From: Candidatus Rokuibacteriota bacterium
GTDB taxonomy: Bacteria > Methylomirabilota > Methylomirabilia > Rokubacteriales > JACPHL01
Assembly (NCBI GenBank): GCA_016188625.1
Contig: JACPHL010000250.1
Location: 1-5,385, forward strand
DNA: 5,385 bases
Reading direction: 5' to 3'
The translations under genes and the position numbers were made by a program. Below are positions 1-4,486 of the stretch, in pieces. Below the pieces are notes generated by a model. That model was not told the DNA's origin, did not search any database, and saw nothing but the letters and a program-made list of their open reading frames with translations. How positions within the stretch are numbered: position 1 is the first letter of the stretch; every line of letters begins with the position of its first letter.

Positions 1-122
1 CTCCGGGCACCTCGCGCGGCTCCGCTGCGGGCCCGCACATCGGGGACGGCGGTCCCGCTCCCTCACCCCGGGCTCGGGCCGCTCCGCCGCGCTGAGTCCG
101 CCTGCGACTCGGCCGGAATGTC

Positions 123-134
123 GCCCTCGAGGGC
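123..134. repeat. Perfect 12-bp palindrome
   Basis: GCCCTCGAGGGC reads the same on both strands. It could be a protein-binding dyad or chance in GC-rich DNA. No promoter element is visible next to it. Confidence 0.4.
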
Positions 135-175
135 CACCCGCCCGGCCTGGGCGACGCCTTTGAAGGCTCTCGGCT

Positions 176-206
176 CGCGGATGGATGGTCCGCTCCGAGC
201 GCGGGC
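176..206 (-). repeat. 31-bp dispersed repeat, copy A
   Basis: Read on the minus strand, this segment matches plus-strand 3597-3627 at 30 of 31 positions; the one difference is T versus C at the ninth base. Its centre, GCGGACCATCCATCCGC, can fold as a 5-bp stem (GCGGA/TCCGC) with a 7-nt loop. Both copies lie downstream of a gene in the direction of transcription and beyond a G6/C6 hairpin. Here the gap from the hairpin is about 195 bp; at the other copy it is under 30 bp. It looks like a dispersed intergenic repeat; its function is unknown. Confidence 0.75.
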
Positions 207-402
207 GACCGGCTCCCCCGAGGGAGGCGTCGGCCCCGAGCGGAACGTTTAAGCGGAGCGGCGCGGGTCCCCGTCGTGAGCGAGCCGGGTGGGGAAGCCG
301 GAAGGCGGGCTCGGAACGAAGGAGGAGGGGCCCCGACCGGCGAGCCACAGACGGGTGCGCCGCGGAGCGTGTGGAGCGAGGGGTCGGCGCCTCCCGCGGG
401 GG

Positions 403-431
403 CTCGGAGGGGGGCTTGACCCCCCTCCGAG
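403..431 (-). terminator. 12-bp perfect hairpin just after the dehydrogenase stop
   Basis: A perfect 12-bp stem (403-414 with 420-431, CTCGGAGGGGGG and its complement) closes a 5-nt loop. Reading the minus strand, it begins within 4 nt of the TAA of the acyl-CoA dehydrogenase. It has no U-run in that direction, so it could act as an RNA 3'-end stabiliser or an atypical terminator. In the plus direction it is followed by TTTT (433-436), giving a more classical intrinsic-terminator shape, although no plus-strand gene is recognised upstream. A near-identical left arm (CCTCGGAGGGGGG) occurs in the hairpin after the plus-strand gene ending at 3536. Confidence 0.6.
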
Positions 432-434
432 GTT

Positions 435-1574
435 TTAGTCGCGGAGGAGGTGGCGGGCGATGATGAGGCGCTGGATCTCGGAGGTCCCCTCGTAGATCCT
501 GCCGGCCCGGGCCTCCCGGTAGAGCCGCTCGATGGGGTGGCCCCGGAGGACCCCGGTCCCCCCGTGGATCTGCACGGCCTGGTCCACGACGCGGTGGGCC
601 ATCTCGGTGGCGTAGAGCTTGGCCATCGACGACTCCAGCGTCACCCGCTCAGCCCCCGAGTCCTTCAGCCGGGCCGCGGAGTAGACCAAAAGACGCGCGG
701 CCCGGATCTCCGTGGCCATGTCCGCGAGCTTCATCTGGATCGCCTGGAAGCGGGCGATCGGCTCCCCGAACTGGACCCGCGACCTGGCGTGGGCGACCGA
801 GAGGTCGAACGCCGCCTGGGCCAGCCCCACCGCCTGGGCCCCCACGGAGGCGCGGAAGACGTCCAGCGTCCCCATGGCGATCCGCCACCCCTCGTTGAGC
901 GGGCCCAGGAGGCTCGAGGCCGGGAGGCGGCAGTCGAAGGCCAGCTCGCCGATGACGTGGGGCGCCAGGGTGTGCATCGGCCGGCCGCTCAGGCCGGGCG
1001 TCCCCTTCTCGACGAGGAAGGCGGAGATCCCCCTGGTCCCGCGCTCGGGCTCGGTCCTGGCGAAGACGACGTAGACGTCGGCCACGGGCGCGTTGGAGAT
1101 GAAGCGCTTCTCCCCGCGGAGGCGCCAGCCGTCGCCCTCCCGCGTCGCCGCGGTCGTGAGGCCGGCGGCATCGGAGCCGGCCTCCGGCTCGGTGAGGGCG
1201 AAGGCCGGGACCTGCTCGCCGCGGGCGATCGGCGGGAGGTAGCGCGCCTTCTGGGCCTCGCTCCCCGCCAGGAGGATCGGATAGCTCCCGAGCCCCTGGA
1301 TGGCGAACAGCTCCTCTGCGGGCGGGCAGCAGCGGGCCAGCTCCTCGCGGCCGAGGCAGAGGGTCATGGCGCGGAACGGCCCCTCGAGGCTCCCGCCGTA
1401 GCGGCTCGGCACCAGGAGGGGGAAGACGCCCTCCTTTCCGAGAGCACGCACCAGGTCCCAGTTCATCTCGTCCCGCTCCCCCCATGCCTCGGCGAGGGGG
1501 CAGAGGACCCGGGCGGCCGTGCGCGCGACGAACGCCCGGAGCTCCTGCTCGGCCGGGGTCAGCGTGAGGGTCAT
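435..1574 (-). CDS. Acyl-CoA dehydrogenase (FAD-dependent)
   Basis: This 379-residue protein has the usual length and order of the acyl-CoA dehydrogenase family: an N-terminal helical domain (about 1-120), a middle beta domain (about 121-220) and a C-terminal helical domain. It oxidises an acyl-CoA to the 2,3-enoyl-CoA using FAD and passes electrons to electron-transfer flavoprotein in the cytoplasm. Visible motifs are ALTEPEAGSDAAG (126-138, family signature 1), SRVQFGEPIARFQAIQ (265-280, flavin/dimer contacts), QIHGGTGVLRGHPIER (335-350, signature 2) and YEGTSEIQ (361-368), where Glu362 is the expected catalytic base. Signature 2 carries Gly345 where many members have Asp/Asn/Glu. The ATG overlaps the TGA of the upstream binding-protein gene in an ATGA, so translation is probably coupled; AGGGGAGG lies just upstream. 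The family is certain, but the substrate (fatty, branched-chain or aromatic-derived acyl-CoA) cannot be told. Confidence 0.95.
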   Translation of the reverse strand: MTLTLTPAEQELRAFVARTAARVLCPLAEAWGERDEMNWDLVRALGKEGVFPLLVPSRYGGSLEGPFRAMTLCLGREELARCCPPAEELFAIQGLGSYPILLAGSEAQKARYLPPIARGEQVPAFALTEPEAGSDAAGLTTAATREGDGWRLRGEKRFISNAPVADVYVVFARTEPERGTRGISAFLVEKGTPGLSGRPMHTLAPHVIGELAFDCRLPASSLLGPLNEGWRIAMGTLDVFRASVGAQAVGLAQAAFDLSVAHARSRVQFGEPIARFQAIQMKLADMATEIRAARLLVYSAARLKDSGAERVTLESSMAKLYATEMAHRVVDQAVQIHGGTGVLRGHPIERLYREARAGRIYEGTSEIQRLIIARHLLRD

Positions 1575-2854
1575 GGCCTCCCCTGGCTCGGGGGGTCGAG
1601 GTAGCGGGTGAAGGTCGGCCGGCCGCCGTCCACGGTGAGGAGGGCGAGCGGGCGCACCACCGTCCCGTCTTCCCGGAGCCGGACGACCCCGCCGTAGACC
1701 GACGGGTGGGGCGAGCCGTCGAGCAGCGCGCGCCTGAGCCGGTCGCCCCTCGCCGGACCCTCGAGGGGCTGCGGGAGCCGGGAGAGGACGCTCGCCAGGA
1801 GGTGGACGGCCTCGTAGGCGTTGGCCGCATAGCGCTCCGGGTCGGCGCCGTATTTGGCCCGATAGGCGGAGGCGAAGCGGGCCGGCCAGGGGCGCGCGTC
1901 GGCGGAAGGGTCGCCCTTGCCGGGCTGCGAGCCGTCCCCGCCTGGTTCCGGGTCGTCCTCGCTCGGCGCGGGCGCCGCGAAGCGCTCGGCGAGGATCTCC
2001 ATCCCCTCGGCCGTTGAGCCGGCCACGAGCAGCGCCTCGGGCGCGCCGTCGAGCGCGAGGAGCCGTCGGGCGTAGCCGAGCGCCCTGAGCCGGGCGACGA
2101 CGACCCCCAGCTCCGGGCCGCGGAAGCCCAGGACGATCCCCTCCGGCGCCGACCGCAACACCTGCCTCAGCCTGGCCTCGAGGTCAGGCGAATCCATCAG
2201 AAGGCTCGCCTCCGCGACGAGGCTCCCGCCCCGCTGGCGCCAGGCCTCGCGCAGGCGCTCCCGGATCTCCCGGCCGGCCTCCCCGCCCGATGCCAGGACG
2301 GCGAGCCGCGTCACCCCGCGCTCCCGGGCCCATGCCGTCGCGCTCTCGATCAAGAGGCTCGGGCTCGGGCGGGTGTGGACGAGGAGCGTGCTCGCCCCGA
2401 GGAGCTCGGGGGTGACCACGCCGCCATGGACGACGAGGATCCGGTCGCGGATCGCCTGGGGGAGCACGGCCAGGGTGGGTGTCGCCGAGGCGGTGAAGAC
2501 CGCGAGCGCCCGTTCGCTCACCACGAGCTTGCGGAAGGCGGCGGCCACCTCGTCCGGCTGACTGGGGTGGCCGTCCTCGACGACGAGCTTGAGGCGGGGC
2601 CCGGCGAGGGCGTCGATCTCTTTCACAGCCAGCTCCATCCCCTGCCGCATCGCCTTCCCGAACCAAGCCGCGTTCCCGCTCAGGGGCAGGAGCGCGCCGA
2701 TCGTGTAGGTGGCCCGAGGCGGCTCGCGGGGCTCGGAGGAGGGCGAGGGGGGCGCGGCCTCTTTCGAGGGGGCGGGCGTGTGGTCGGCGCCGCGGGTCGG
2801 GGAGGGGAGGAGCCCGGCGAGGGGGAGGAGCAGCGCGAGGGCGAGCCGGTCCAC
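1571..2854 (-). CDS. Secreted ABC transporter substrate-binding protein, LivK-like (periplasmic binding protein type I)
   Basis: This 427-residue protein starts at GTG 2854, chosen because it is followed at once by a signal peptide (Met-Asp-Arg, then LALALLLPLAGLL, probable cleavage after Gly-Ala near residue 23). Further upstream codons of the same frame would run through the promoter and the divergent gene. There is no lipobox cysteine, so it should be a free periplasmic or secreted protein. A Pro/Ser/Glu-rich linker (about 24-48) precedes the binding domain, which opens with TIGALLPLSGNAAWFGKAMR (51-70), typical of branched-chain amino acid/amide receptors. The segment YGADPERYAANAYEAVHLLA (335-354) is the family's C-lobe hallmark. 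Residues about 296-322 form an acidic, Gly/Pro-rich insertion. No permease or ATPase genes are present in the window. It overlaps the acyl-CoA dehydrogenase by 4 nt, suggesting uptake of something degraded through acyl-CoA; the ligand is unknown. Confidence 0.88.
   Translation of the reverse strand: MDRLALALLLPLAGLLPSPTRGADHTPAPSKEAAPPSPSSEPREPPRATYTIGALLPLSGNAAWFGKAMRQGMELAVKEIDALAGPRLKLVVEDGHPSQPDEVAAAFRKLVVSERALAVFTASATPTLAVLPQAIRDRILVVHGGVVTPELLGASTLLVHTRPSPSLLIESATAWARERGVTRLAVLASGGEAGREIRERLREAWRQRGGSLVAEASLLMDSPDLEARLRQVLRSAPEGIVLGFRGPELGVVVARLRALGYARRLLALDGAPEALLVAGSTAEGMEILAERFAAPAPSEDDPEPGGDGSQPGKGDPSADARPWPARFASAYRAKYGADPERYAANAYEAVHLLASVLSRLPQPLEGPARGDRLRRALLDGSPHPSVYGGVVRLREDGTVVRPLALLTVDGGRPTFTRYLDPPSQGRP
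1577..1584 (-). promoter_or_regulatory. Ribosome binding site of the acyl-CoA dehydrogenase
   Basis: AGGGGAGG on the minus strand ends 2 nt before the ATG and lies inside the last codons of the binding-protein gene. The AGGGG part gives about 5 nt of spacing. With the ATGA overlap it supports this ATG and coupled or re-initiated translation. Confidence 0.6.
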
Positions 2855-2863
2855 GGCGAGGGG

Positions 2864-2893
2864 ATTGTAGGCATGGCCGTCCGGGAGTGTCAA
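2864..2893 (-). promoter_or_regulatory. Sigma70-type promoter of the binding protein-dehydrogenase operon
   Basis: On the minus strand TTGACA (2893-2888, perfect -35) is followed by 18 bp and TACAAT (2869-2864, 5 of 6 to TATAAT). Only 9 bp separate the -10 box from the GTG start at 2854, so transcription should begin at about 2857-2854. The mRNA would be leaderless or have a leader of a few bases. No Shine-Dalgarno sequence precedes the GTG, in agreement with that. Confidence 0.75.
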
Positions 2894-2906
2894 GACGCGC
2901 TCCCGG
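2881..2906. promoter_or_regulatory. Inverted repeat overlapping the -35 box, candidate operator
   Basis: CCGGGAG (2881-2887) and CTCCCGG (2900-2906) form a perfect 7-bp inverted repeat with a 12-bp spacer that contains the TTGACA -35 hexamer (2888-2893). The half sites extend imperfectly inward as CCGGGAGYGY. Arm centres are 19 bp apart, about two helical turns, as expected for a dimeric regulator. The position suggests repression of the minus-strand operon; no regulator gene is present in the window. Confidence 0.4.
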
Positions 2907-2918
2907 GCCCGCGCTGAG

Positions 2919-2932
2919 GCCGGATCGCCGGC
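2919..2932. repeat. Small inverted repeat in the divergent promoter region
   Basis: GCCGG-ATCG-CCGGC, a 5-bp stem with a 4-bp centre, lies between the two divergent promoters. It may be a second operator or chance in GC-rich DNA. Confidence 0.25.
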
Positions 2933-2950
2933 CGAACTGGGTGCGAGCCT

Positions 2951-2979
2951 GGCGCGCGCCGGCTCCCGTGTGGTATAAG
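2951..2979 (+). promoter_or_regulatory. Extended -10 promoter of the small-protein operon
   Basis: TGGTATAAG (2971-2979) fits an extended -10 element (TG-N-TATAAT with one mismatch). It stands out as an AT-containing island in GC-rich sequence. No -35 hexamer is seen at the proper distance; instead a perfect 10-bp palindrome GGCGCGCGCC occupies 2951-2960. Expected transcription start is about 2986, giving a leader of about 50 nt before the ATG at 3037. Confidence 0.5.
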
Positions 2980-3026
2980 GGGAGAAGACGGAGCGCGAAC
3001 GCCGAAGGATCCAGGGTCTACCGAAG

Positions 3027-3032
3027 AGGAGG
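3027..3032 (+). promoter_or_regulatory. Shine-Dalgarno site of the 55-residue protein
   Basis: AGGAGG (followed by GAGC and then ATG 3037) is a full anti-16S complement at short spacing. It decides the start at 3037 over in-frame upstream codons, which would also lie before the promoter. Confidence 0.75.
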
Positions 3033-3036
3033 GAGC

Positions 3037-3204
3037 ATGGGGCGACGGTCCTACAGCGGGGAGAAGCGGCGGAAGGAGCTGGGCCGCAAGGCCAAGCAGG
3101 AGGCCAAGCGCCAGAAGCGGCTTGCGCGGAAGCAGGCCGAGCCCGAGGGCTCCCCGGAGGGGCCCGAGCCCTCCGCCCCACCCGAGCCTTCTCAGTCGTC
3201 CTGA
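3037..3204 (+). CDS. Small basic hypothetical protein (55 aa)
   Basis: The ATG has a strong AGGAGG site, so I take this as a real gene. The product has two halves. Residues 1-36 are highly basic, mostly Lys/Arg with Glu, Gln and Ala, and probably a single charged helix (MGRRSYSGEKRRKELGRKAK and onward). Residues 37-55 are Pro/Glu/Ser-rich and probably disordered. There is no Cys, signal peptide or membrane segment. The basic helix could bind nucleic acid or ribosomes, but that is inference from composition alone; I do not recognise a named family. It is the first gene of a likely two-gene unit, 44 bp before the 'virulence factor' family gene, and is transcribed divergently from the binding-protein operon. 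Confidence 0.7.
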   Translation: MGRRSYSGEKRRKELGRKAKQEAKRQKRLARKQAEPEGSPEGPEPSAPPEPSQSS

Positions 3205-3248
3205 GACGCTCTCGCAGACCCGGAATCGCCGCCCCCGCCGATCGACTC

Positions 3249-3536
3249 GTGGCCCGGTACCAGATCCTCTACTGGAAGGAGATCCCGTCGCTCGTCGAGG
3301 CCACCGACGGCCGGGAGACCGTCCAGGTTCCCCTGAGCGAGCGCTTCCAGGAGCTGATCGACGCGGTGGCGATGCTCGAGGGGATCTTCGGGGCCGAGGA
3401 GTACCTCGAGCAGTGGCACAAGGGCCCGGTCCACTCCCGCGACGGGGTCCCGGAGGACGTGGCCGAGCGCATCGCGGCCGAGCTGGAGGCCGCCTTCAAC
3501 GATCTCCGGGCCCGCCACCTCCACCGGCTCGACTAG
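3249..3536 (+). CDS. 'Virulence factor' domain family protein (95 aa)
   Basis: The sequence resembles the small Pfam family named 'Virulence factor' (Virulence_fact): it opens with a YQILYWKEIPSLVEA strand (residues 4-18), followed by PLSERFQELIDAVAM (28-42) and an acidic segment with EEYLEQWHKGP (50-60), then a C-terminal helix rich in Ala/Glu. The family is about 100 residues, matching this length; its biochemical function is unknown and the name does not mean pathogenicity. The start is GTG 3249, which places the conserved YW strand at the N-terminus; no ATG lies further upstream in frame and no clear Shine-Dalgarno is seen, so the start is less sure than the frame. It lies 44 bp after the small basic gene and ends 5 bp before a hairpin. 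Family assignment is from memory of the motif. Confidence 0.8.
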   Translation: MARYQILYWKEIPSLVEATDGRETVQVPLSERFQELIDAVAMLEGIFGAEEYLEQWHKGPVHSRDGVPEDVAERIAAELEAAFNDLRARHLHRLD

Positions 3537-3541
3537 GTGCC

Positions 3542-3569
3542 TCGGAGGGGGGCTCTGCCCCCCTTCCGA
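3542..3569 (+). terminator. Hairpin after the 'virulence factor' gene
   Basis: A 12-bp stem (3542-3553 with 3557-3569) carries one bulged T at 3564 and a TCT loop. It starts 5 bp after the TAG. The left arm, CCTCGGAGGGGGG at 3540-3552, is identical to the arm of the hairpin after the dehydrogenase. It is followed by CCTCCCCCC, not a T-run, so it is either a factor-dependent or atypical terminator or an RNA-end protecting structure. Confidence 0.6.
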
Positions 3570-3585
3570 ACCTCCCCCCAAAGTT

Positions 3586-3604
3586 GCGCGGGCCAAGCCC
3601 GCGC
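3586..3604. repeat. GCGCGGGC/GCCCGCGC hairpin
   Basis: A perfect 8-bp stem with a CAA loop. Its right arm is the first eight bases of the 31-bp dispersed repeat at 3597-3627. It may add to bidirectional termination between the convergent genes. Confidence 0.5.
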
Positions 3605-3627
3605 CCGGAGCGGACCATCCATCCGCG
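3597..3627 (+). repeat. 31-bp dispersed repeat, copy B
   Basis: It matches the minus strand of 176-206 at 30 of 31 positions. As in copy A it lies downstream of a G6/C6 hairpin that follows a stop codon and has the same orientation relative to that gene. The core GCGGACCATCCATCCGC can fold as a short stem-loop. Confidence 0.75.
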
Positions 3628-3646
3628 CGCTGAGGTCAGAGCGCGC
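3625..3646. repeat. GCGCGCT/AGCGCGC inverted repeat
   Basis: A 7-bp perfect stem (3625-3631 with 3640-3646) has an 8-nt loop GAGGTCAG; CTGA-GG-TCAG inside gives an alternative nested pairing. It abuts the 31-bp repeat. In the minus direction it is about 70 bp after the GDPD stop, so it could serve that transcript too. Confidence 0.4.
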
Positions 3647-3692
3647 GAGCCGCACAGCGTGACTCGGACGGGCTCCTGGCCGTGGCGGTCAG

Positions 3693-3722
3693 GGACGGCT
3701 GAGGCGCGGACGGCTCAGGCGT
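3693..3722. repeat. 15-bp imperfect tandem duplication over the GDPD stop codon
   Basis: GGACGGCTGAGGCGC (3693-3707) is followed directly by GGACGGCTCAGGCGT (3708-3722), identical at 13 of 15 bases. The TGA of the GDPD gene (minus strand 3717-3715) lies in the second copy. Confidence 0.5.
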
Positions 3723-4458
3723 CCCGGAAGAGCGGGCGGAGGAGATCCGGCCGGTCCGTGATCAGCCCTCTTACCCCCCAGCCCGCGAGCCGCCGCGCCA
3801 GGAGCGGCTCGTTCACCACCCAGACGTAGACCTCCAGCCCGGCCTTCCTGACCAGCTCCACCTCTCGCTCGGTAGTCAGCTCGGCCCGGAGGCAGACGGC
3901 GTCGAGTATCCCGGGCGGCGCGAGCGCGGTTGGGTCGAGGAGCCGGCCGGTCACGAGCGCTCCGACCCGGACGTCCCGGTCCAGCCCCTTCAACTTCTTC
4001 AGGGCGGGGTGGTCGAAGGAGACGACCAGGCTCCGGTCCAGGACGTCGTAGATCTGAAGGAACGTCAGGACCCGCTCCTCGATCCCCGGATAGAAGTCGG
4101 AGCCGCCCTTCAGCTCGACCGTGAAGCCCACACGGTCCCGGAAGCGCTCGAGGAGCTCGGTGAGGGTCTGGATCCGCTGCCCGCGGAAGGCCTCCCCGAA
4201 CCACGCCCCCGCGTCCAGGCGCTTCAACTGCTGGAGGGTCCGCTCGTGGACGGGCCCGCTGCCGTCGGTCGTCCGCTCCAGGGTGGCGTCGTGGATGACC
4301 ACGGCCTGGCCGTCAGCCGAGAGGCGCACATCCAGCTCCAGGGCGTCGGCCCCGGCCTCGACCGCCTTCTCGTAGGCGGCGATGGTGTGCTCGGGGGCCA
4401 GGGCCGAGGCCCCGCGGTGGGCCACGACGAGCGGGTGCCGGGGCTCGGCGGTTGTCAT
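3715..4458 (-). CDS. Glycerophosphodiester phosphodiesterase (GDPD family, UgpQ-like)
   Basis: A 247-residue cytosolic enzyme without signal peptide, of the compact GDPD length. It hydrolyses glycerophosphodiesters to sn-glycerol-3-phosphate and an alcohol, using a divalent metal in a TIM barrel. Expected active-site residues are present: His14-Arg15 (AHRG), Glu41 and Asp43 (ELDV), His56 (IHD), Glu115 and Lys117 (VELKG), a VWVVN strand (212-216) and LITDRPD (232-238) near the C-terminus. The usual PENT loop reads Pro-Glu-His-Thr (22-25), a variant Asn-to-His. The start ATG 4458 has no Shine-Dalgarno and overlaps the stop of a 5-codon mini-frame. It is divergent from the acyltransferase with 28 bp between start codons; both fit phospholipid turnover. 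Confidence 0.93.
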   Translation of the reverse strand: MTTAEPRHPLVVAHRGASALAPEHTIAAYEKAVEAGADALELDVRLSADGQAVVIHDATLERTTDGSGPVHERTLQQLKRLDAGAWFGEAFRGQRIQTLTELLERFRDRVGFTVELKGGSDFYPGIEERVLTFLQIYDVLDRSLVVSFDHPALKKLKGLDRDVRVGALVTGRLLDPTALAPPGILDAVCLRAELTTEREVELVRKAGLEVYVWVVNEPLLARRLAGWGVRGLITDRPDLLRPLFRDA

Positions 4459-4480
4459 CGGAGGGCGCTCATGCCATAGT
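4452..4480 (+). promoter_or_regulatory. Candidate promoter of the acyltransferase, leaderless type
   Basis: TTGTCA (4452-4457, 5 of 6 to TTGACA), a 17-bp spacer and CATAGT (4475-4480, 4 of 6 to TATAAT). The GTG start at 4487 lies exactly 7 bp after the -10 box, where transcription should begin. The -35 box overlaps the GDPD start codon (ATG, minus strand 4458-4456), so binding here could interfere with GDPD expression. Moderate confidence because the -10 is weak. Confidence 0.5.
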
Positions 4481-4486
4481 GGGGGC

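Larger units (their letters stand above)
1..434. other. Non-coding region with repeat and hairpin structures
   Basis: No reading frame here looks like a protein: the open frames are Arg/Gly/Pro/Ser-rich products of GC-rich DNA and lack a start with a ribosome binding site. What can be seen is a perfect 12-bp palindrome at 123-134 (GCCCTCGAGGGC), a small inverted repeat GAGTC/GACTC at 94-98 and 106-110, one copy of a 31-bp repeat at 176-206, and a strong hairpin at 403-431 against the stop codon of the minus-strand acyl-CoA dehydrogenase. Roughly 195 bp between the last two (207-402) shows nothing I recognise. It lies downstream of the dehydrogenase operon, so it is 3' flank for that operon. 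What lies left of position 1 is unknown. Confidence 0.6.

Noticed and set aside
63-245. Minus-strand stop-to-stop frame including AFKGVAQAGRVALEG and DIPAESQADSA
   Set aside because: This part reads somewhat protein-like, but there is no ATG, no ribosome binding site, and it crosses the dispersed repeat and a perfect palindrome. It could be a gene remnant; a protein search of this stretch with hits in relatives would revive it.
185-463. Plus-strand open frame of 92 codons
   Set aside because: Arg/Gly-rich low-complexity product that runs through the hairpin at 403-431 and into the dehydrogenase 3' end; no Shine-Dalgarno.
450-1604. Long plus-strand open frame of 384 codons antisense to the dehydrogenase
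   Set aside because: It mirrors the codon bias of the real minus-strand gene, is rich in Gly/Arg/Pro/Glu/Asp/Leu without any family motif, and has no ribosome binding site. The minus-strand gene has all acyl-CoA dehydrogenase signatures.
2887-3036. GTG start at 2887 for the small basic protein
   Set aside because: The extension lies across the plus-strand promoter and the minus-strand -35 region; ATG 3037 has an AGGAGG site.
2855-3181. N-terminal extension of the binding protein to an ATG at 3181
   Set aside because: It would add 109 Arg/Pro/Ala-rich residues before the signal peptide, overlap the divergent small gene and its ribosome binding site, and include the TTGACA/TACAAT promoter.
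4382-4486. Upstream ATG at 4382 for the acyltransferase
   Set aside because: The added residues are antisense to the GDPD N-terminus and unlike the family; the PlsC-like N-terminus begins at GTG 4487.
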